NCBI RefSeq assembly: GCF_025971925.1
Contig: NZ_JAPDHV010000002.1
Span: 62,001 to 126,000, forward strand
DNA from: Chryseobacterium oryctis
GTDB taxonomy: Bacteria; Bacteroidota; Bacteroidia; Flavobacteriales; Weeksellaceae
Reading direction: 5' to 3'
DNA: 64,000 bases
A model generated the notes under the pieces. The model was not told the DNA's origin and did not search any database. It was given only the letters and a program-made list of their open reading frames with translations. This document shows positions 9,374-18,925 of the stretch, piece by piece; position 1 is the first letter of the stretch, and the number at the start of each line of letters is the position of its first letter. Position numbers and translations under genes: made by a program.

Positions 9374-10000
9374 ATGAACTATTTAGAAGCTTTAAGCAGA
9401 AGATATTCTGTAAAAAAATTCAATAAAGAAATTATCCCTCAGGAAACTCTTCTCAATATTCTTGAAGCAGGGAAACTATCTGCAAGCTCTTTAGGACTTC
9501 AACCTTATAAAATTTTGGTTGTGGAAAGTGAGGAAATGAAGGAAAAATTAATTCCTGCGTTTTATAATCCCTCCCAAATATCTACATGCTCTCATTTAAT
9601 TGTTATAATTTCAAAAAAAACAGTTGATGAAAGTTATATCAATGGTTATTTCAGACATATTTCAGAAGTGAGAGATACACCTATTGAAAATCTGGAGCTT
9701 TTTAAAAACAGCATTAACCAACATATAAACCAGAAAACCAGTGACGAGATTTTCAACTGGGCAGAAAAACAATCTTATATTGTTTTAGCAAACCTAATGT
9801 ATGCCGCTGCTATCGAAAATATTGATTCCTGCCCTATGGAAGGCTTTCGTCAGGATTTAATAGAAGAAGTTTTAAATATAGATTCGGAGAGCGAAAAAGT
9901 GACCGTTACTCTGGCTTTAGGCTACCGTTCAGAGGAAGACCACTTCCAACACATGAAAAAAGTAAGAAAACCAAACGAAAAATTGTTTAAATTTATTTAA
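9374..10000 (+). CDS. Nitroreductase-family FMN oxidoreductase
   Basis: A 208-residue protein of the FMN-dependent nitroreductase fold, which reduces nitro compounds, quinones or flavins with NAD(P)H. The N-terminal FMN-phosphate binding segment is present (ALSRRYSVKKFNK, then LEAGKLSASSLGLQPYKILVV), and so is the C-terminal CPMEGF...VTVTLALGYRSEED block typical of the NfsB-like subgroup. The physiological substrate cannot be told from sequence. It lies 32 bases before nadB on the same strand and may be co-transcribed with it. Confidence 0.9.
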   Translation: MNYLEALSRRYSVKKFNKEIIPQETLLNILEAGKLSASSLGLQPYKILVVESEEMKEKLIPAFYNPSQISTCSHLIVIISKKTVDESYINGYFRHISEVRDTPIENLELFKNSINQHINQKTSDEIFNWAEKQSYIVLANLMYAAAIENIDSCPMEGFRQDLIEEVLNIDSESEKVTVTLALGYRSEEDHFQHMKKVRKPNEKLFKFI

Positions 10001-10032
10001 TATTTAAACACTATTGTACTTAAAGTAAGCAT

Positions 10033-11604
10033 ATGATAAAAGCGGATGTATTAGTGATAGGTTCCGGTATTTCGGGACTTTCTTATGCCATAAAAGTTTC
10101 TGAACAGATTCCTGATGCCAAAATAACCATAGTAACAAAGTCTGATGAAGATGAAAGTAACACCAAATATGCACAAGGTGGTTTGGCGGTTGTTACAGAT
10201 TTTCAAAAAGATAATTTCGAAAAACACATAGAAGATACCATGCGTGCCGGAGACGGAGAAAACAAGCGCGATGTTGTAGAAATGGTAGTTACTGAAGCTC
10301 CTAAAAGATTTAAGGAAATTGTAGAATGGGGTGCAAATTTCGATATGAAAAACGGGGAATTTGCTTTAGGAAGAGAGGGAGGTCATACCGAAAATAGAAT
10401 TGTTCATCACAAAGATATCACAGGATTTGAAATAGAAAGAGCTTTATTAGAAACTGCTAAAAACAGTCCGAATATTGAGATTCTCGACCATCATTATGTA
10501 ATTGATATCATTACTCAACACCACATTCCTGGAAAGGAACTAAACGAAGGAGATATTCATTGTTATGGAGCATATATTTTAGATGAAAAATCTAAAACCA
10601 TCAAAAAAATAACCTCAAAAATCACTTTAGTAGCAACAGGAGGAGCAGGACATGTGTATAAAAACACCACCAACCCAACTATCGCCACAGGAGACGGAAT
10701 AGCTTTTGTAGCAAGAGCAAAAGGAAAGGTTTCCAATATGCAATACTATCAATTCCACCCAACAGCTTTATATAGCAAAATGGACGGGATGTTATTTTTA
10801 ATTTCCGAAGCTGTTCGTGGTGACGGAGCAAAATTAAGAACAAAAAGAGGGGAAAAATTCATGCAAAAATACGATGAGCGTGAAGAATTGGCTTCCAGAG
10901 ACATTGTTGCAAGAGCCATTGATGCTGAAATGAAAATAACAGGTGATGAATTTGTAGGACTTGATTGCAAAGAAATGGATCACGATAAATTCCTTGAACA
11001 TTTCCCTAATATTTATAAAAAATGTAAAGATGAAGGAATTGACCCCTTCACTCAATTGATTCCTGTAGTTCCGGCTTGTCATTACTTGATGGGAGGAATT
11101 GAAATTGACAAAGACGGTCAATCATCCATAAAAAATCTTTTTGCTGTTGGTGAATGTACCAATTCAGGACTTCACGGAGCTAATAGATTAGCCTCAAACT
11201 CATTGTTGGAAGGTTTGGTTTTCGGGCATAGCGCAGCCATCAAAACTTCAGAATTATTAAAAGAAAATAATTTCAACTTTGATGATTTAAAAGCCGTTCC
11301 CGAATGGAACGAGGAAGGAATGAAAATCATGGATGAAATGGTTATTATTTCGTACCTCAGAAAACAACTCCAGGAAATGATGAGTGATTTAGTAGGTATC
11401 GTAAGAAGTAATCAGCGTCTAAACATGGCGTTACAAAAGCATCAGGAAATTGCTGCCGCTGTTGATGAAATTTATCACTACTCTATTATTTCACCTCAGT
11501 TATCAGAATTAAGAAATTTAACTACCGTTGCTCACCTCATCATCACCCAATCTATGGAGATGAAAGAGAATAAAGGAGCATTTTACAATAAAGATCTAGC
11601 TTAA
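10033..11604 (+). CDS. nadB: L-aspartate oxidase
   Basis: A 523-residue flavoprotein that oxidises L-aspartate to iminoaspartate, the first step of de novo NAD synthesis. It has an N-terminal FAD-binding Rossmann motif (VLVIGSGISGLSYA, about 7-20), the succinate dehydrogenase/fumarate reductase flavoprotein-like core (KYAQGGLAVV; GREGGHTENRIVHHKD; QFHPTAL; RGDGAKLR), the C-terminal FAD contact (VGECTNSGLHGANRLASNSLLE) and the helical C-terminal domain. Length is normal. nadC begins 11 bases after it, forming an NAD operon; nadA (quinolinate synthase) is not in the window. Confidence 0.96.
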   Translation: MIKADVLVIGSGISGLSYAIKVSEQIPDAKITIVTKSDEDESNTKYAQGGLAVVTDFQKDNFEKHIEDTMRAGDGENKRDVVEMVVTEAPKRFKEIVEWGANFDMKNGEFALGREGGHTENRIVHHKDITGFEIERALLETAKNSPNIEILDHHYVIDIITQHHIPGKELNEGDIHCYGAYILDEKSKTIKKITSKITLVATGGAGHVYKNTTNPTIATGDGIAFVARAKGKVSNMQYYQFHPTALYSKMDGMLFLISEAVRGDGAKLRTKRGEKFMQKYDEREELASRDIVARAIDAEMKITGDEFVGLDCKEMDHDKFLEHFPNIYKKCKDEGIDPFTQLIPVVPACHYLMGGIEIDKDGQSSIKNLFAVGECTNSGLHGANRLASNSLLEGLVFGHSAAIKTSELLKENNFNFDDLKAVPEWNEEGMKIMDEMVIISYLRKQLQEMMSDLVGIVRSNQRLNMALQKHQEIAAAVDEIYHYSIISPQLSELRNLTTVAHLIITQSMEMKENKGAFYNKDLA

Positions 11605-11615
11605 AAGCACAAAAC

Positions 11616-12476
11616 ATGAAAAGACCTAGTTACGCAACAGATAAAGTTTTAAAACAATTTATAAAAAATGCCTTGGAAGAAGACATCCAAGACGGAGACC
11701 ACTCTACCCTTTCTACAATTCCTAAAGACTTAGAACAAAGTGCCAAACTTTTGGTAAAAGAGGACTGCATCTTGGCTGGAGTTGAACTGGCTGAAATTAT
11801 TTTTAAAACATTTGATAAAAACCTAAAAGTTGAGACTTTTATTAAAGATGGAGCAACCGCAAAAGTTGGAGACATTGCTTTTATTGTAACAGGTAGTGCA
11901 AGATCAATACTTTCCACAGAAAGACTTGTTCTGAACTGCATGCAAAGAATGAGCGGAATTGCCACTCTTACACATGATTGGGACTCAAGACTTGTTGGTA
12001 CTAAAACCAAACTTTTAGATACCAGAAAAACAACTCCAAATTTCAGAGTTTGTGAAAAATGGGCAGTAGCCATCGGTGGAGGAACCAATCACAGGTACGG
12101 TCTTTATGATATGATTATGCTAAAAGACAACCATATTGATTATAATGGAAGCATTACAAATGCTGTAAAAATGGCAAAAGATTATGTCAAAAAAAATAAA
12201 AAGAAGCTAAGAATTGAAGTTGAAACCAGAAATCTGGAAGAAGTACAGGAAGCTATCAAAGCTAAAGTTGACAGAATCATGCTTGATAATATGGATGTAA
12301 AAACAATGAAGCAAGCAGTTGACATGATCAATAATTCATGTGAATCTGAAGCATCGGGAGGAATTACAAGAGATGCACTAAAAGAAATAGCTTCAACAGG
12401 TGTAACTTACATTTCAGCAGGAGCGCTTACACACTCAGCAAAAAACATAGATTTAAGCCTAAAAGCGGTGAAATAA
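11616..12476 (+). CDS. nadC: Nicotinate-nucleotide pyrophosphorylase (quinolinate phosphoribosyltransferase)
   Basis: A 286-residue enzyme that converts quinolinate and PRPP to nicotinate mononucleotide, CO2 and pyrophosphate. Recognisable blocks: EDIQDGDHST near the N terminus, LNCMQRMSGIATLT, the substrate-binding DTRKTTPNFR, GGGTNHRYGLYDMIMLKDNH, and the barrel-end IEVETRNLEE, DRIMLDNM and ASGGI segments. Its start lies 11 bases after the nadB stop, so the two are surely co-transcribed. Both genes are intact. Confidence 0.97.
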   Translation: MKRPSYATDKVLKQFIKNALEEDIQDGDHSTLSTIPKDLEQSAKLLVKEDCILAGVELAEIIFKTFDKNLKVETFIKDGATAKVGDIAFIVTGSARSILSTERLVLNCMQRMSGIATLTHDWDSRLVGTKTKLLDTRKTTPNFRVCEKWAVAIGGGTNHRYGLYDMIMLKDNHIDYNGSITNAVKMAKDYVKKNKKKLRIEVETRNLEEVQEAIKAKVDRIMLDNMDVKTMKQAVDMINNSCESEASGGITRDALKEIASTGVTYISAGALTHSAKNIDLSLKAVK

Positions 12477-12690
12477 TTTTGAACATATAATAAATTTAAC
12501 GTCTAATTGTTAAAAATTCAATAATGTGATTTTTTTCATATGAAATTTCAATTTTTATACACCATACTGAAAATCAATAAATTAACCCTTATTAAGATTG
12601 ATTAAAAATTAACATATAGTTAATATTAGTTAAATTTTATTTACCGATTTTTGCATAAAATTTAAATCTAACTATTACACTATAAGGATT

Positions 12691-15267
12691 ATGAAATTAA
12701 TCAACAAATCGATGCTAACTGCGATAATTACATTATCTACAGCTAGTGTTTATTACGCTCAACAAACGCAAGATACTGTTACAACAACAAGATCTAAAGA
12801 CATTGAAGAGGTAATTTTACAAGGTGTTACAGATATCGCAAAAGATAGAAAAACACCAGTTGCAGCTTCTACAATCAAAGCAGCACAACTTGTAGAAAGA
12901 TTAGGAAACCAAGAACTTCCTGAAATCTTGAATACAACTCCTTCAGTTTATGCAACTAAATCAGGGGGAGGCTTCGGTGATGGTGGCTTAACAATCCGTG
13001 GCTTTGAATCACGAAATATTGCAGTAATGGTAAATGGTATGCCGGTCAACGATATGGAAGGGGGTACTGTTTATTTTTCTAACTGGACTGGTCTTTCCGA
13101 TGTTACAAGCACACTACAAGTACAAAGAGGTTTAGGTTCTTCTAAACTTGCTATTGCTTCAGTTGGAGGTACTGTAAATTTCCTTACAAGATCCGCTGAC
13201 ATGAAAAAAGGAGGTGTTGTGAGACTTGGTGTTGGTAATAATGATTATTTAAAAACATCTTTTGCTTATAATACAGGTAAAAGTGATAAAGGTTGGTCTT
13301 CGTCAATATTAATGAGCAGACAAGCGGGTTCTACATATGTAGAAAATACAGATTATGAATCTTACGCTTACTATTTTGCATTAGGTTGGGAGCCCAATAA
13401 AAAACATAACTTCCAATTTACATTAACATCTGCACCGCAATGGCATGACCAAAGAAGCTATGCAAGTGCAATTTCTGACTACATAAAATTCAACCCAGAT
13501 AATGATGGTACTCCTTACAGAGCTTATAATTCTGATTTTGGTTATTATACAGACTCTGAAGGAAGAAGAGTTGCATTATCGAACAAATCAAACTATTATG
13601 CAAAACCAGTAATGATGTTAAACTGGGATTGGAATATGTCTGAAAAATCAAAACTATCAACTGTTCTATATGCTTCTAATGGTAGAGGTGGCGGAACAGG
13701 TGACTTAGGTAGAGTTGGAGGGAAATCAATCAACGATACATCATTCAGAGATACTTCAGGACATTATAATTTTGATAAAATATTTGCTGCCAATGCAGCA
13801 GTAAATCCATATACCGCAGGAAATGGAGCAACTTTAATAAGAAGAGCTTCTATTAACTCTCACAACTGGTATGGTATCTTAGCCAACTTCCAACATAAAA
13901 TCAATGACAACTGGAACTTCTCAATAGGTACTGATGATAGATATTATTATGGTTACCATTACCAAGTAATAACAGATTTATATGGTGCAACAGGATATAA
14001 AGATGCTAACAATAAAAACTTAGCTCCAAGAGTTGTTAATAGCTTATATAATTATAAAAAGCTTTCTTGGAATCCTTTTGGTGGAAAAACGGCTGCATTA
14101 GAAGAGCAAATTGGTTACAGCAACGATGGTGAAGTACTTTGGTATTCAGCTTTTGGACAAATAGAATATTCTAAAAATAATTTATCTGCTTTCTTACAAG
14201 GATCCGTTTCCAATCAATCATATCAGAGAATTGACAACTTCGTTCAAGATGGAGTTACAAAACAACAAGGGCAAATTGTAAATACAAAAACAGGATTCAA
14301 AGATTTATTTGGATACAATATTAAAGGGGGAGCAAACTACAACATTGATTCAAACCATAATGTATTTGCAAATATTGGTTATTACAGTAAACAACCATTT
14401 ATGAATTCTGTATATCCGTCAAACCAACAAGTTGTGAACCCAACCCTTACTAATGAGAAAATATTCTCTGCAGAAGTTGGATATGGCTTTAGATCTGCTA
14501 AATTTAACGCAAATGTTAACCTATACAGAACTCAGTGGAAAGACAGATGGATGAGAAGAACTATGGATTTTGAAATTCCAGATCCGAGCTCAACAAATGG
14601 AGTTTCTATTATTAAAGGATATGCAGAAATTAACGGAATCACACAAGTTCACATGGGTGTTGAAGTTGATGCAGCTTACAAGCCTACATCTTTCTTAGAG
14701 TTCCAAGGTATGCTATCTTTTGGTGATTACAAATATAAAGGTAATGCAACAGGAACAACTTTTGATGAAAACAACAATCCTTTAAATACGACAGGTTCAA
14801 GCTCTAATAGTGCAACACTATATTTAGATGGAGTAAAAGTAGGAGGTAGTAGCAGTAACTCAATTCCTCAATTTACTGCTTCATTAGGCGCTACAGTAAG
14901 ACCGGTTAAAGATTTATCAATTTATGGAACTTGGAGATATACTGGCAAATTATATTCTTCAATTGACGTATCAACATTTGCTGTTCAGACTAATCAAGAT
15001 AGAGGAGTACTACAATTACCAGACTTCAACCTATTTGATTTAGGCGCTTCCTATAAATTGAAATTAAAAGATACTTCAAAATACTTTACTATAGGAGCTA
15101 ACGTGTACAATTTATTTGATACTACTTATATTGCAGACGGAGCAACTAATATTTTTGAAGGTGATAAAGGTTCTACTGGCGTACTTTATAAAGGTATTGA
15201 TACAGGAAACAGAGTTTACTTCGGTTTCGGAAGAACTTGGACTGCCACGTTATCATTCAACTTCTAA
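12691..15267 (+). CDS. TonB-dependent outer-membrane receptor
   Basis: An 858-residue outer-membrane transporter with a signal peptide (MKLINKSMLTAIITLSTASVYYAQ). A short region with IEEVILQGV, resembling a TonB box, is followed by a plug domain (VERLGNQELPEILNTTPSVYATK, GGLTIRGFESRNIAVMVNGM, GGTVNFLT). The rest is a 22-strand-type barrel ending in the aromatic signature WTATLSFNF. It lacks the N-terminal carboxypeptidase-like domain seen in the receptor at 36627-39371. No SusD-like partner or metal-uptake gene adjoins it, so the substrate cannot be assigned. The 214-base upstream gap is AT-rich and probably contains its promoter. Confidence 0.93.
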   Translation: MKLINKSMLTAIITLSTASVYYAQQTQDTVTTTRSKDIEEVILQGVTDIAKDRKTPVAASTIKAAQLVERLGNQELPEILNTTPSVYATKSGGGFGDGGLTIRGFESRNIAVMVNGMPVNDMEGGTVYFSNWTGLSDVTSTLQVQRGLGSSKLAIASVGGTVNFLTRSADMKKGGVVRLGVGNNDYLKTSFAYNTGKSDKGWSSSILMSRQAGSTYVENTDYESYAYYFALGWEPNKKHNFQFTLTSAPQWHDQRSYASAISDYIKFNPDNDGTPYRAYNSDFGYYTDSEGRRVALSNKSNYYAKPVMMLNWDWNMSEKSKLSTVLYASNGRGGGTGDLGRVGGKSINDTSFRDTSGHYNFDKIFAANAAVNPYTAGNGATLIRRASINSHNWYGILANFQHKINDNWNFSIGTDDRYYYGYHYQVITDLYGATGYKDANNKNLAPRVVNSLYNYKKLSWNPFGGKTAALEEQIGYSNDGEVLWYSAFGQIEYSKNNLSAFLQGSVSNQSYQRIDNFVQDGVTKQQGQIVNTKTGFKDLFGYNIKGGANYNIDSNHNVFANIGYYSKQPFMNSVYPSNQQVVNPTLTNEKIFSAEVGYGFRSAKFNANVNLYRTQWKDRWMRRTMDFEIPDPSSTNGVSIIKGYAEINGITQVHMGVEVDAAYKPTSFLEFQGMLSFGDYKYKGNATGTTFDENNNPLNTTGSSSNSATLYLDGVKVGGSSSNSIPQFTASLGATVRPVKDLSIYGTWRYTGKLYSSIDVSTFAVQTNQDRGVLQLPDFNLFDLGASYKLKLKDTSKYFTIGANVYNLFDTTYIADGATNIFEGDKGSTGVLYKGIDTGNRVYFGFGRTWTATLSFNF

Positions 15268-15298
15268 TAATATCACTCTATTAGATTTTATAAATAAC

Positions 15299-15325
15299 TA
15301 TCCCGACTCAACGTCGGGATTTTTG
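15299..15325 (+). terminator. Rho-independent terminator after the TonB receptor
   Basis: Stem ATCCCGAC / GTCGGGAT with a TCAAC loop and a T tail. Confidence 0.85.
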
Positions 15326-15326
15326 T

Positions 15327-15334
15327 TATATTTG
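15327..15334 (+). promoter_or_regulatory. -7 element of the small membrane protein gene
   Basis: TATATTTG directly after the preceding terminator, 27 bases before ATG 15362. It separates this gene from the TonB receptor transcript and supports the downstream start. Confidence 0.5.
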
Positions 15335-15361
15335 TATTTAGAAAAAATAGAAACAATAAAT

Positions 15362-15793
15362 ATGGATTTTTACAACATTTTACTCAATGCACACAAAGGA
15401 TTTGGATATCTGGAATTACTTCTGGTATCACTATTTATAATTGCTTTATTAGCAACTATGTTCGGATTCAGTGGAAAAGTGAAAAAGTTTCTAAAGAAAA
15501 CAACACTTTTTACAATGATCTTTTTCCACATTCAATTTATAGTGGGTATCATTATGCTTATCATTAACTTCACAAAAGGACTGAACATGGGAGCAGTAAT
15601 GAAAAATGCTGATTTAAGATTCCAATATGTAGAACACCCATTCTCAATGTTAATCGCAGCTGTTTTGATGACTATCATCAACAAAAAAGTAAAGTCAAAC
15701 GACACAATTTCTTTAGGGATTGTTATTATGGGACTAATTGCGATTGGCTTATTTGCATTCGCGTTCCCTTGGACAAGAGTCTTTGGGGCATAA
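15362..15793 (+). CDS. Four-helix integral membrane protein, function unknown
   Basis: A 143-residue protein from ATG 15362 (MDFYNILLNAHKG). The frame stays open upstream into the TonB receptor gene, but that extension crosses the terminator and promoter and cannot be real. Four hydrophobic segments are visible at about 17-37, 50-70, 92-110 and 120-138, with a histidine near the start (NAHKG), a FFHIQF pair in helix 2 and YVEHPFSM before helix 3. Such spaced histidines would allow heme or quinone contact, but this is only a suggestion. It lies 33 bases before asd. Confidence 0.75.
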   Translation: MDFYNILLNAHKGFGYLELLLVSLFIIALLATMFGFSGKVKKFLKKTTLFTMIFFHIQFIVGIIMLIINFTKGLNMGAVMKNADLRFQYVEHPFSMLIAAVLMTIINKKVKSNDTISLGIVIMGLIAIGLFAFAFPWTRVFGA

Positions 15794-15826
15794 ATATATT
15801 AACAAAAATAATTTTTAATTAAATCA

Positions 15827-16822
15827 ATGAAAGTAGCTGTAGTAGGTTCAACAGGAATGGTTGGACAAGTTATGCTGAAAGTTCTCGAGGAGAGAAACTT
15901 CCCTGTCACAGAATTAATTCCGGTAGCATCTGAAAAATCTGTTGGTAAGAAGGTGAAGTATAAACAAGACGAATTTACAATCGTAAGCATGAAAGACGCT
16001 ATAGCTGCCAAACCGGATATTGCAATTTTTTCTGCCGGAGGCTCCACATCTCTTGAGTTCGCTCCTCTTTTTGCAGAAGTAGGAACAACGGTTATCGACA
16101 ATTCCTCAGCTTGGAGAATGGATCCTACTAAAAAATTAGTTGTTCCTGAAATTAATGCTGATGTTTTAACCAAAGAAGACAAAATTATTGCAAATCCTAA
16201 TTGTTCAACTATCCAATTAGTAATGGTTTTAGGACCTTTGAACAAAAAATATGATTTAAAAAGAGTAATTGTTTCTACATACCAATCTGTAACTGGGACT
16301 GGGAAAGCAGCGGTTGATCAATTAAATGGAGAAATCAACGGTGATGATTCTGTTGTAAAAGTATACCCTTATCAGATTTTCAAAAATGCCCTTCCACATT
16401 GTGATGTTTTCGCTGATGATGACTACACAAAAGAAGAAATTAAATTAATGAAAGAACCTAAGAAAATTTTAGGTGATGATACATTTAATTTAACCGCAAC
16501 AGCAGTAAGAGTTCCTGTACAAGGAGGACACTCTGAAAGTGTAAATATTGAATTTGAAAATGAATTTGACCTTGATGAAGTAAGAAAAATTTTATCTGAA
16601 ACACCGGGAGTAATTGTAATGGATAATGTAAAAAACAATGAATATCCAATGCCTTTATACTTAGAAGGAAAAGACGAGGTTTATGTAGGAAGAATCAGAA
16701 GAGACCTTTCACAACCCAAAACTCTAAACCTTTGGATTGTTGCCGATAACCTTCGAAAAGGAGCAGCTACCAACGCCGTACAAATTGCAGAATACGTAGT
16801 AAAAAACAATTTAATAGGATAA
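15827..16822 (+). CDS. asd: Aspartate-semialdehyde dehydrogenase
   Basis: A 331-residue NADPH enzyme that reduces aspartyl phosphate to aspartate semialdehyde, the branch point for lysine/diaminopimelate, threonine and methionine. The N-terminal nucleotide-binding motif (VAVVGSTGMVGQVML), the SAGGSTS loop, the catalytic cysteine C126 in NPNCSTIQ, the YQSVTGTGKAA segment and the substrate-binding RVPVQGGHSE block are all present. Length is normal. It has its own terminator downstream. A dapB-family gene of the same pathway lies at 41713-42462. Confidence 0.97.
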   Translation: MKVAVVGSTGMVGQVMLKVLEERNFPVTELIPVASEKSVGKKVKYKQDEFTIVSMKDAIAAKPDIAIFSAGGSTSLEFAPLFAEVGTTVIDNSSAWRMDPTKKLVVPEINADVLTKEDKIIANPNCSTIQLVMVLGPLNKKYDLKRVIVSTYQSVTGTGKAAVDQLNGEINGDDSVVKVYPYQIFKNALPHCDVFADDDYTKEEIKLMKEPKKILGDDTFNLTATAVRVPVQGGHSESVNIEFENEFDLDEVRKILSETPGVIVMDNVKNNEYPMPLYLEGKDEVYVGRIRRDLSQPKTLNLWIVADNLRKGAATNAVQIAEYVVKNNLIG

Positions 16823-16823
16823 A

Positions 16824-16851
16824 CAAAATGCTCACTAAGTGAGCATTTTTT
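16824..16851 (+). terminator. Rho-independent terminator after asd
   Basis: Stem AAAATGCTCAC / GTGAGCATTTT with a TAA loop and a T tail. Confidence 0.9.
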
Positions 16852-16896
16852 CATTATTAGCCATATCAAACAATCATACCTTTAATTATTTAACTC

Positions 16897-17895
16897 ATGA
16901 GTTCTCAAAACATATCCACAGAGAAGAAAAACTTTTCATTTCAGCGAAATGTGGCTATTATCGGGATCATTCTTTTTATCGGAAAACTTATCGCTTGGAG
17001 GCTTACCAATTCCAACGCTGTTTTTTCTGATGCAATGGAAAGCATTGTAAACATTATTGCCGCTTTTATGGGACTTTACTCATTATATTTAGCTGCAAAA
17101 CCAAAAGATGAAGACCATCCTTACGGACACGGAAAAGTAGAATTTATTACCTCAGGAATTGAAGGTGCTTTAATTATTTTTGCAGGTATCATCATTATTG
17201 TACAGGCTGTCAATTCATTATTAAGCAAAAGCGTTCCTTCAAAATTAGATTGGGGAATGATAATCGTTGGGATAACAGCTATTATCAACTATATTTTAGG
17301 ATATATTTCTTACAAAAAAGGAATTAAAGAAAATTCTCTTGTATTACAAAGCTCAGGAAAACACCTTCAGTCAGATACTATTACTACACTTGGCGTTGTA
17401 ATAAGTTTGATTATCGTATATTTTACTAAAATTTATTGGATAGATTCTGTTGTAGCCATTATTTTTGGAACATACATCATCTTTATCGGATATAAAATCA
17501 TTCGAAAATCTTTGAGCGGAATTATGGACGAACAAGATCCAGACTTGCTCAACAATATCATTAAAGTTCTCGAAGAAAACAGACACATAGAATGGATAGA
17601 CGTACATAATATGAAAATTCAGCAATTTGGCTCTTCTCTTCATATCGATGCGCACATTACCCTTCCTTGGTATTACAGCCTTCGCGAAGCTCATAATGAG
17701 ATGGAAAAAATGATTCTTTTATTAGCAAAACATACGAAAAGAAGCGTAGAATTTAATTTCCATATGGATGATTGCAAACCTATTTCATGTTCTATTTGTC
17801 AAATTACCAACTGTCCCGTTCGTGAAAACGATTTCATAAAAAAAGTAGCTTGGACACCTGAAAATGTAACAAGTACAGATAAACATACAATTTAA
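16897..17895 (+). CDS. Cation diffusion facilitator (metal efflux transporter)
   Basis: A 332-residue inner-membrane exporter of divalent metal cations (Zn, Fe, Co or Mn). It has about six hydrophobic segments in the first 210 residues, the SDAMESIVNI motif in helix 2 and the HPYGHGKVEFITSGIEG loop, then HLQSDTITTLGV in helix 5. The C-terminal cytosolic domain (DVHNMKIQQFGSSLHIDAHITLPW) is extended by a cysteine-rich end (DDCKPISCSICQITNCPVRE) with four Cys residues, likely an additional metal-sensing site. It is a single-gene unit between the asd terminator and the convergent XrtF-associated gene. Confidence 0.93.
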   Translation: MSSQNISTEKKNFSFQRNVAIIGIILFIGKLIAWRLTNSNAVFSDAMESIVNIIAAFMGLYSLYLAAKPKDEDHPYGHGKVEFITSGIEGALIIFAGIIIIVQAVNSLLSKSVPSKLDWGMIIVGITAIINYILGYISYKKGIKENSLVLQSSGKHLQSDTITTLGVVISLIIVYFTKIYWIDSVVAIIFGTYIIFIGYKIIRKSLSGIMDEQDPDLLNNIIKVLEENRHIEWIDVHNMKIQQFGSSLHIDAHITLPWYYSLREAHNEMEKMILLLAKHTKRSVEFNFHMDDCKPISCSICQITNCPVRENDFIKKVAWTPENVTSTDKHTI

Positions 17896-17935
17896 GTAAA
17901 ACACATGAAATAGCCTTATTAATTATAGTTTAAGG

Positions 17936-18376
17936 CTAATTCTTTCCTCTTTTTTCAACTTGTTGTCTGTAATAGAACATAGGAATAATCAAAAGTAAAA
18001 TTAAAGGCTGAATCACAAATCTTCTCATATAAAAAGAAAGTAAATAGCCAATTTCAAACTTATCATATACGCAATAAAGATAAATAGGAAAGGTTATTAA
18101 AAAAATTATCGTGATTAATATAGCTCCCTGAACCGTCCATTGTTTATTTTTAAATATAAAATGAATGACAAGGCAAGAGAAAAATAAATTTAAAATAAAC
18201 CTGAAAAGGTGACCAATTATTAATTTCCCCCATTCAAAAACAGGAAAAGCAATTTCTTTATTTGCCTCATGAAAATAATTCAAGAAAGGATCATAAAAAA
18301 TTTTGTCTTCAAGCATTCTGACACTTATAAGTCCAAAAAGTCCGATTATAACCAAAAACCAATTAAGAATCTTCAT
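17936..18376 (-). CDS. Exosortase F system-associated membrane protein
   Basis: A 146-residue membrane protein with about four hydrophobic segments, an N-terminal NWFLVIIGLFGLISVRMLED and a basic C-terminal end (YYRQQVEKRGKN). Position and character match the small protein that always accompanies XrtF in Flavobacteriales (family TIGR04127). Its start codon overlaps the end of xrtF by 14 bases, so the two are translationally coupled. Its role in the sorting reaction is not known; it may help exosortase F assemble or present substrate. Confidence 0.85.
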   Translation of the reverse strand: MKILNWFLVIIGLFGLISVRMLEDKIFYDPFLNYFHEANKEIAFPVFEWGKLIIGHLFRFILNLFFSCLVIHFIFKNKQWTVQGAILITIIFLITFPIYLYCVYDKFEIGYLLSFYMRRFVIQPLILLLIIPMFYYRQQVEKRGKN

Positions 18377-18893
18377 TTTTTAAAGCAAAAAATTTAATCC
18401 AAACTAACCAAAGTAATACAACTGTCCCGTAAATAACTGCAGGAAAAACATAATCATGAGCAATTTTACCATAGTCTTTATAGTCGGTCATTACAATATT
18501 TAAGCCTGTAATTCTTAGCAAATTCATAATATAAAGTACCAGAATTCCTAAAAAGGCAAAAACAAAAGTTTTAGTTCCTTTATAAAAAGCAAAAATGAAA
18601 GCCAAAAACAAGATCATTACCGAAATCGCGTTACAACCTTCCACCATTCTTGTTGCATAATCATTTTTCACATAAAACCAAACCTGTTCACTCTTCACAT
18701 CATCATACAATTGAGTAGGATAACGCATAGAATTTTGAATAAAACACACCTGTTCTCCAATAATTCTTGAGTAAGGATCCAGCCCCGTTTCTTTGAATGA
18801 ATTCAGATAAAACTGGTAGCCAAAAAGCAACACCAGATAAATAACAATGAAACGTAATAAAATTCCTAAAACAGGCTTAAAATCCTTTAGCAT
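18363..18893 (-). CDS. xrtF: Exosortase family protein XrtF
   Basis: A 176-residue multi-spanning inner-membrane cysteine transpeptidase of the exosortase/archaeosortase superfamily, which cuts a C-terminal sorting tail from exported proteins. The catalytic triad is visible: Cys87 in MVEGCNAIS, Arg127 in NLLRITGLN and His146 in KIAHDYVF, each at the edge of a membrane helix. The start is set by a -7 element (TATCTTTG on the minus strand) lying just upstream, giving a leaderless message. It forms a two-gene operon with the overlapping associated gene and diverges from the kinase gene at 18943. No substrate with an obvious exosortase-type tail lies in the window. Confidence 0.92.
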   Translation of the reverse strand: MLKDFKPVLGILLRFIVIYLVLLFGYQFYLNSFKETGLDPYSRIIGEQVCFIQNSMRYPTQLYDDVKSEQVWFYVKNDYATRMVEGCNAISVMILFLAFIFAFYKGTKTFVFAFLGILVLYIMNLLRITGLNIVMTDYKDYGKIAHDYVFPAVIYGTVVLLWLVWIKFFALKNEDS

Positions 18894-18897
18894 AATA

Positions 18898-18905
18898 CAA
18901 AGATA
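18898..18905 (-). promoter_or_regulatory. -7 element of xrtF
   Basis: TATCTTTG on the minus strand, ending four bases before the xrtF ATG. It diverges from the TATATTTG box at 18926-18933. Confidence 0.5.
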
Positions 18906-18925
18906 GAAATTAGCCCGTAAATTAC

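Noticed and set aside
11630..12088. A 152-codon minus-strand frame inside nadC
   Set aside because: Shadow frame; nadC carries all expected motifs across the same bases.
15116..15361. N-terminal extension of the four-helix membrane protein into the TonB receptor gene
   Set aside because: The extension crosses a strong terminator and the TATATTTG box; ATG 15362 gives a sensible protein start.
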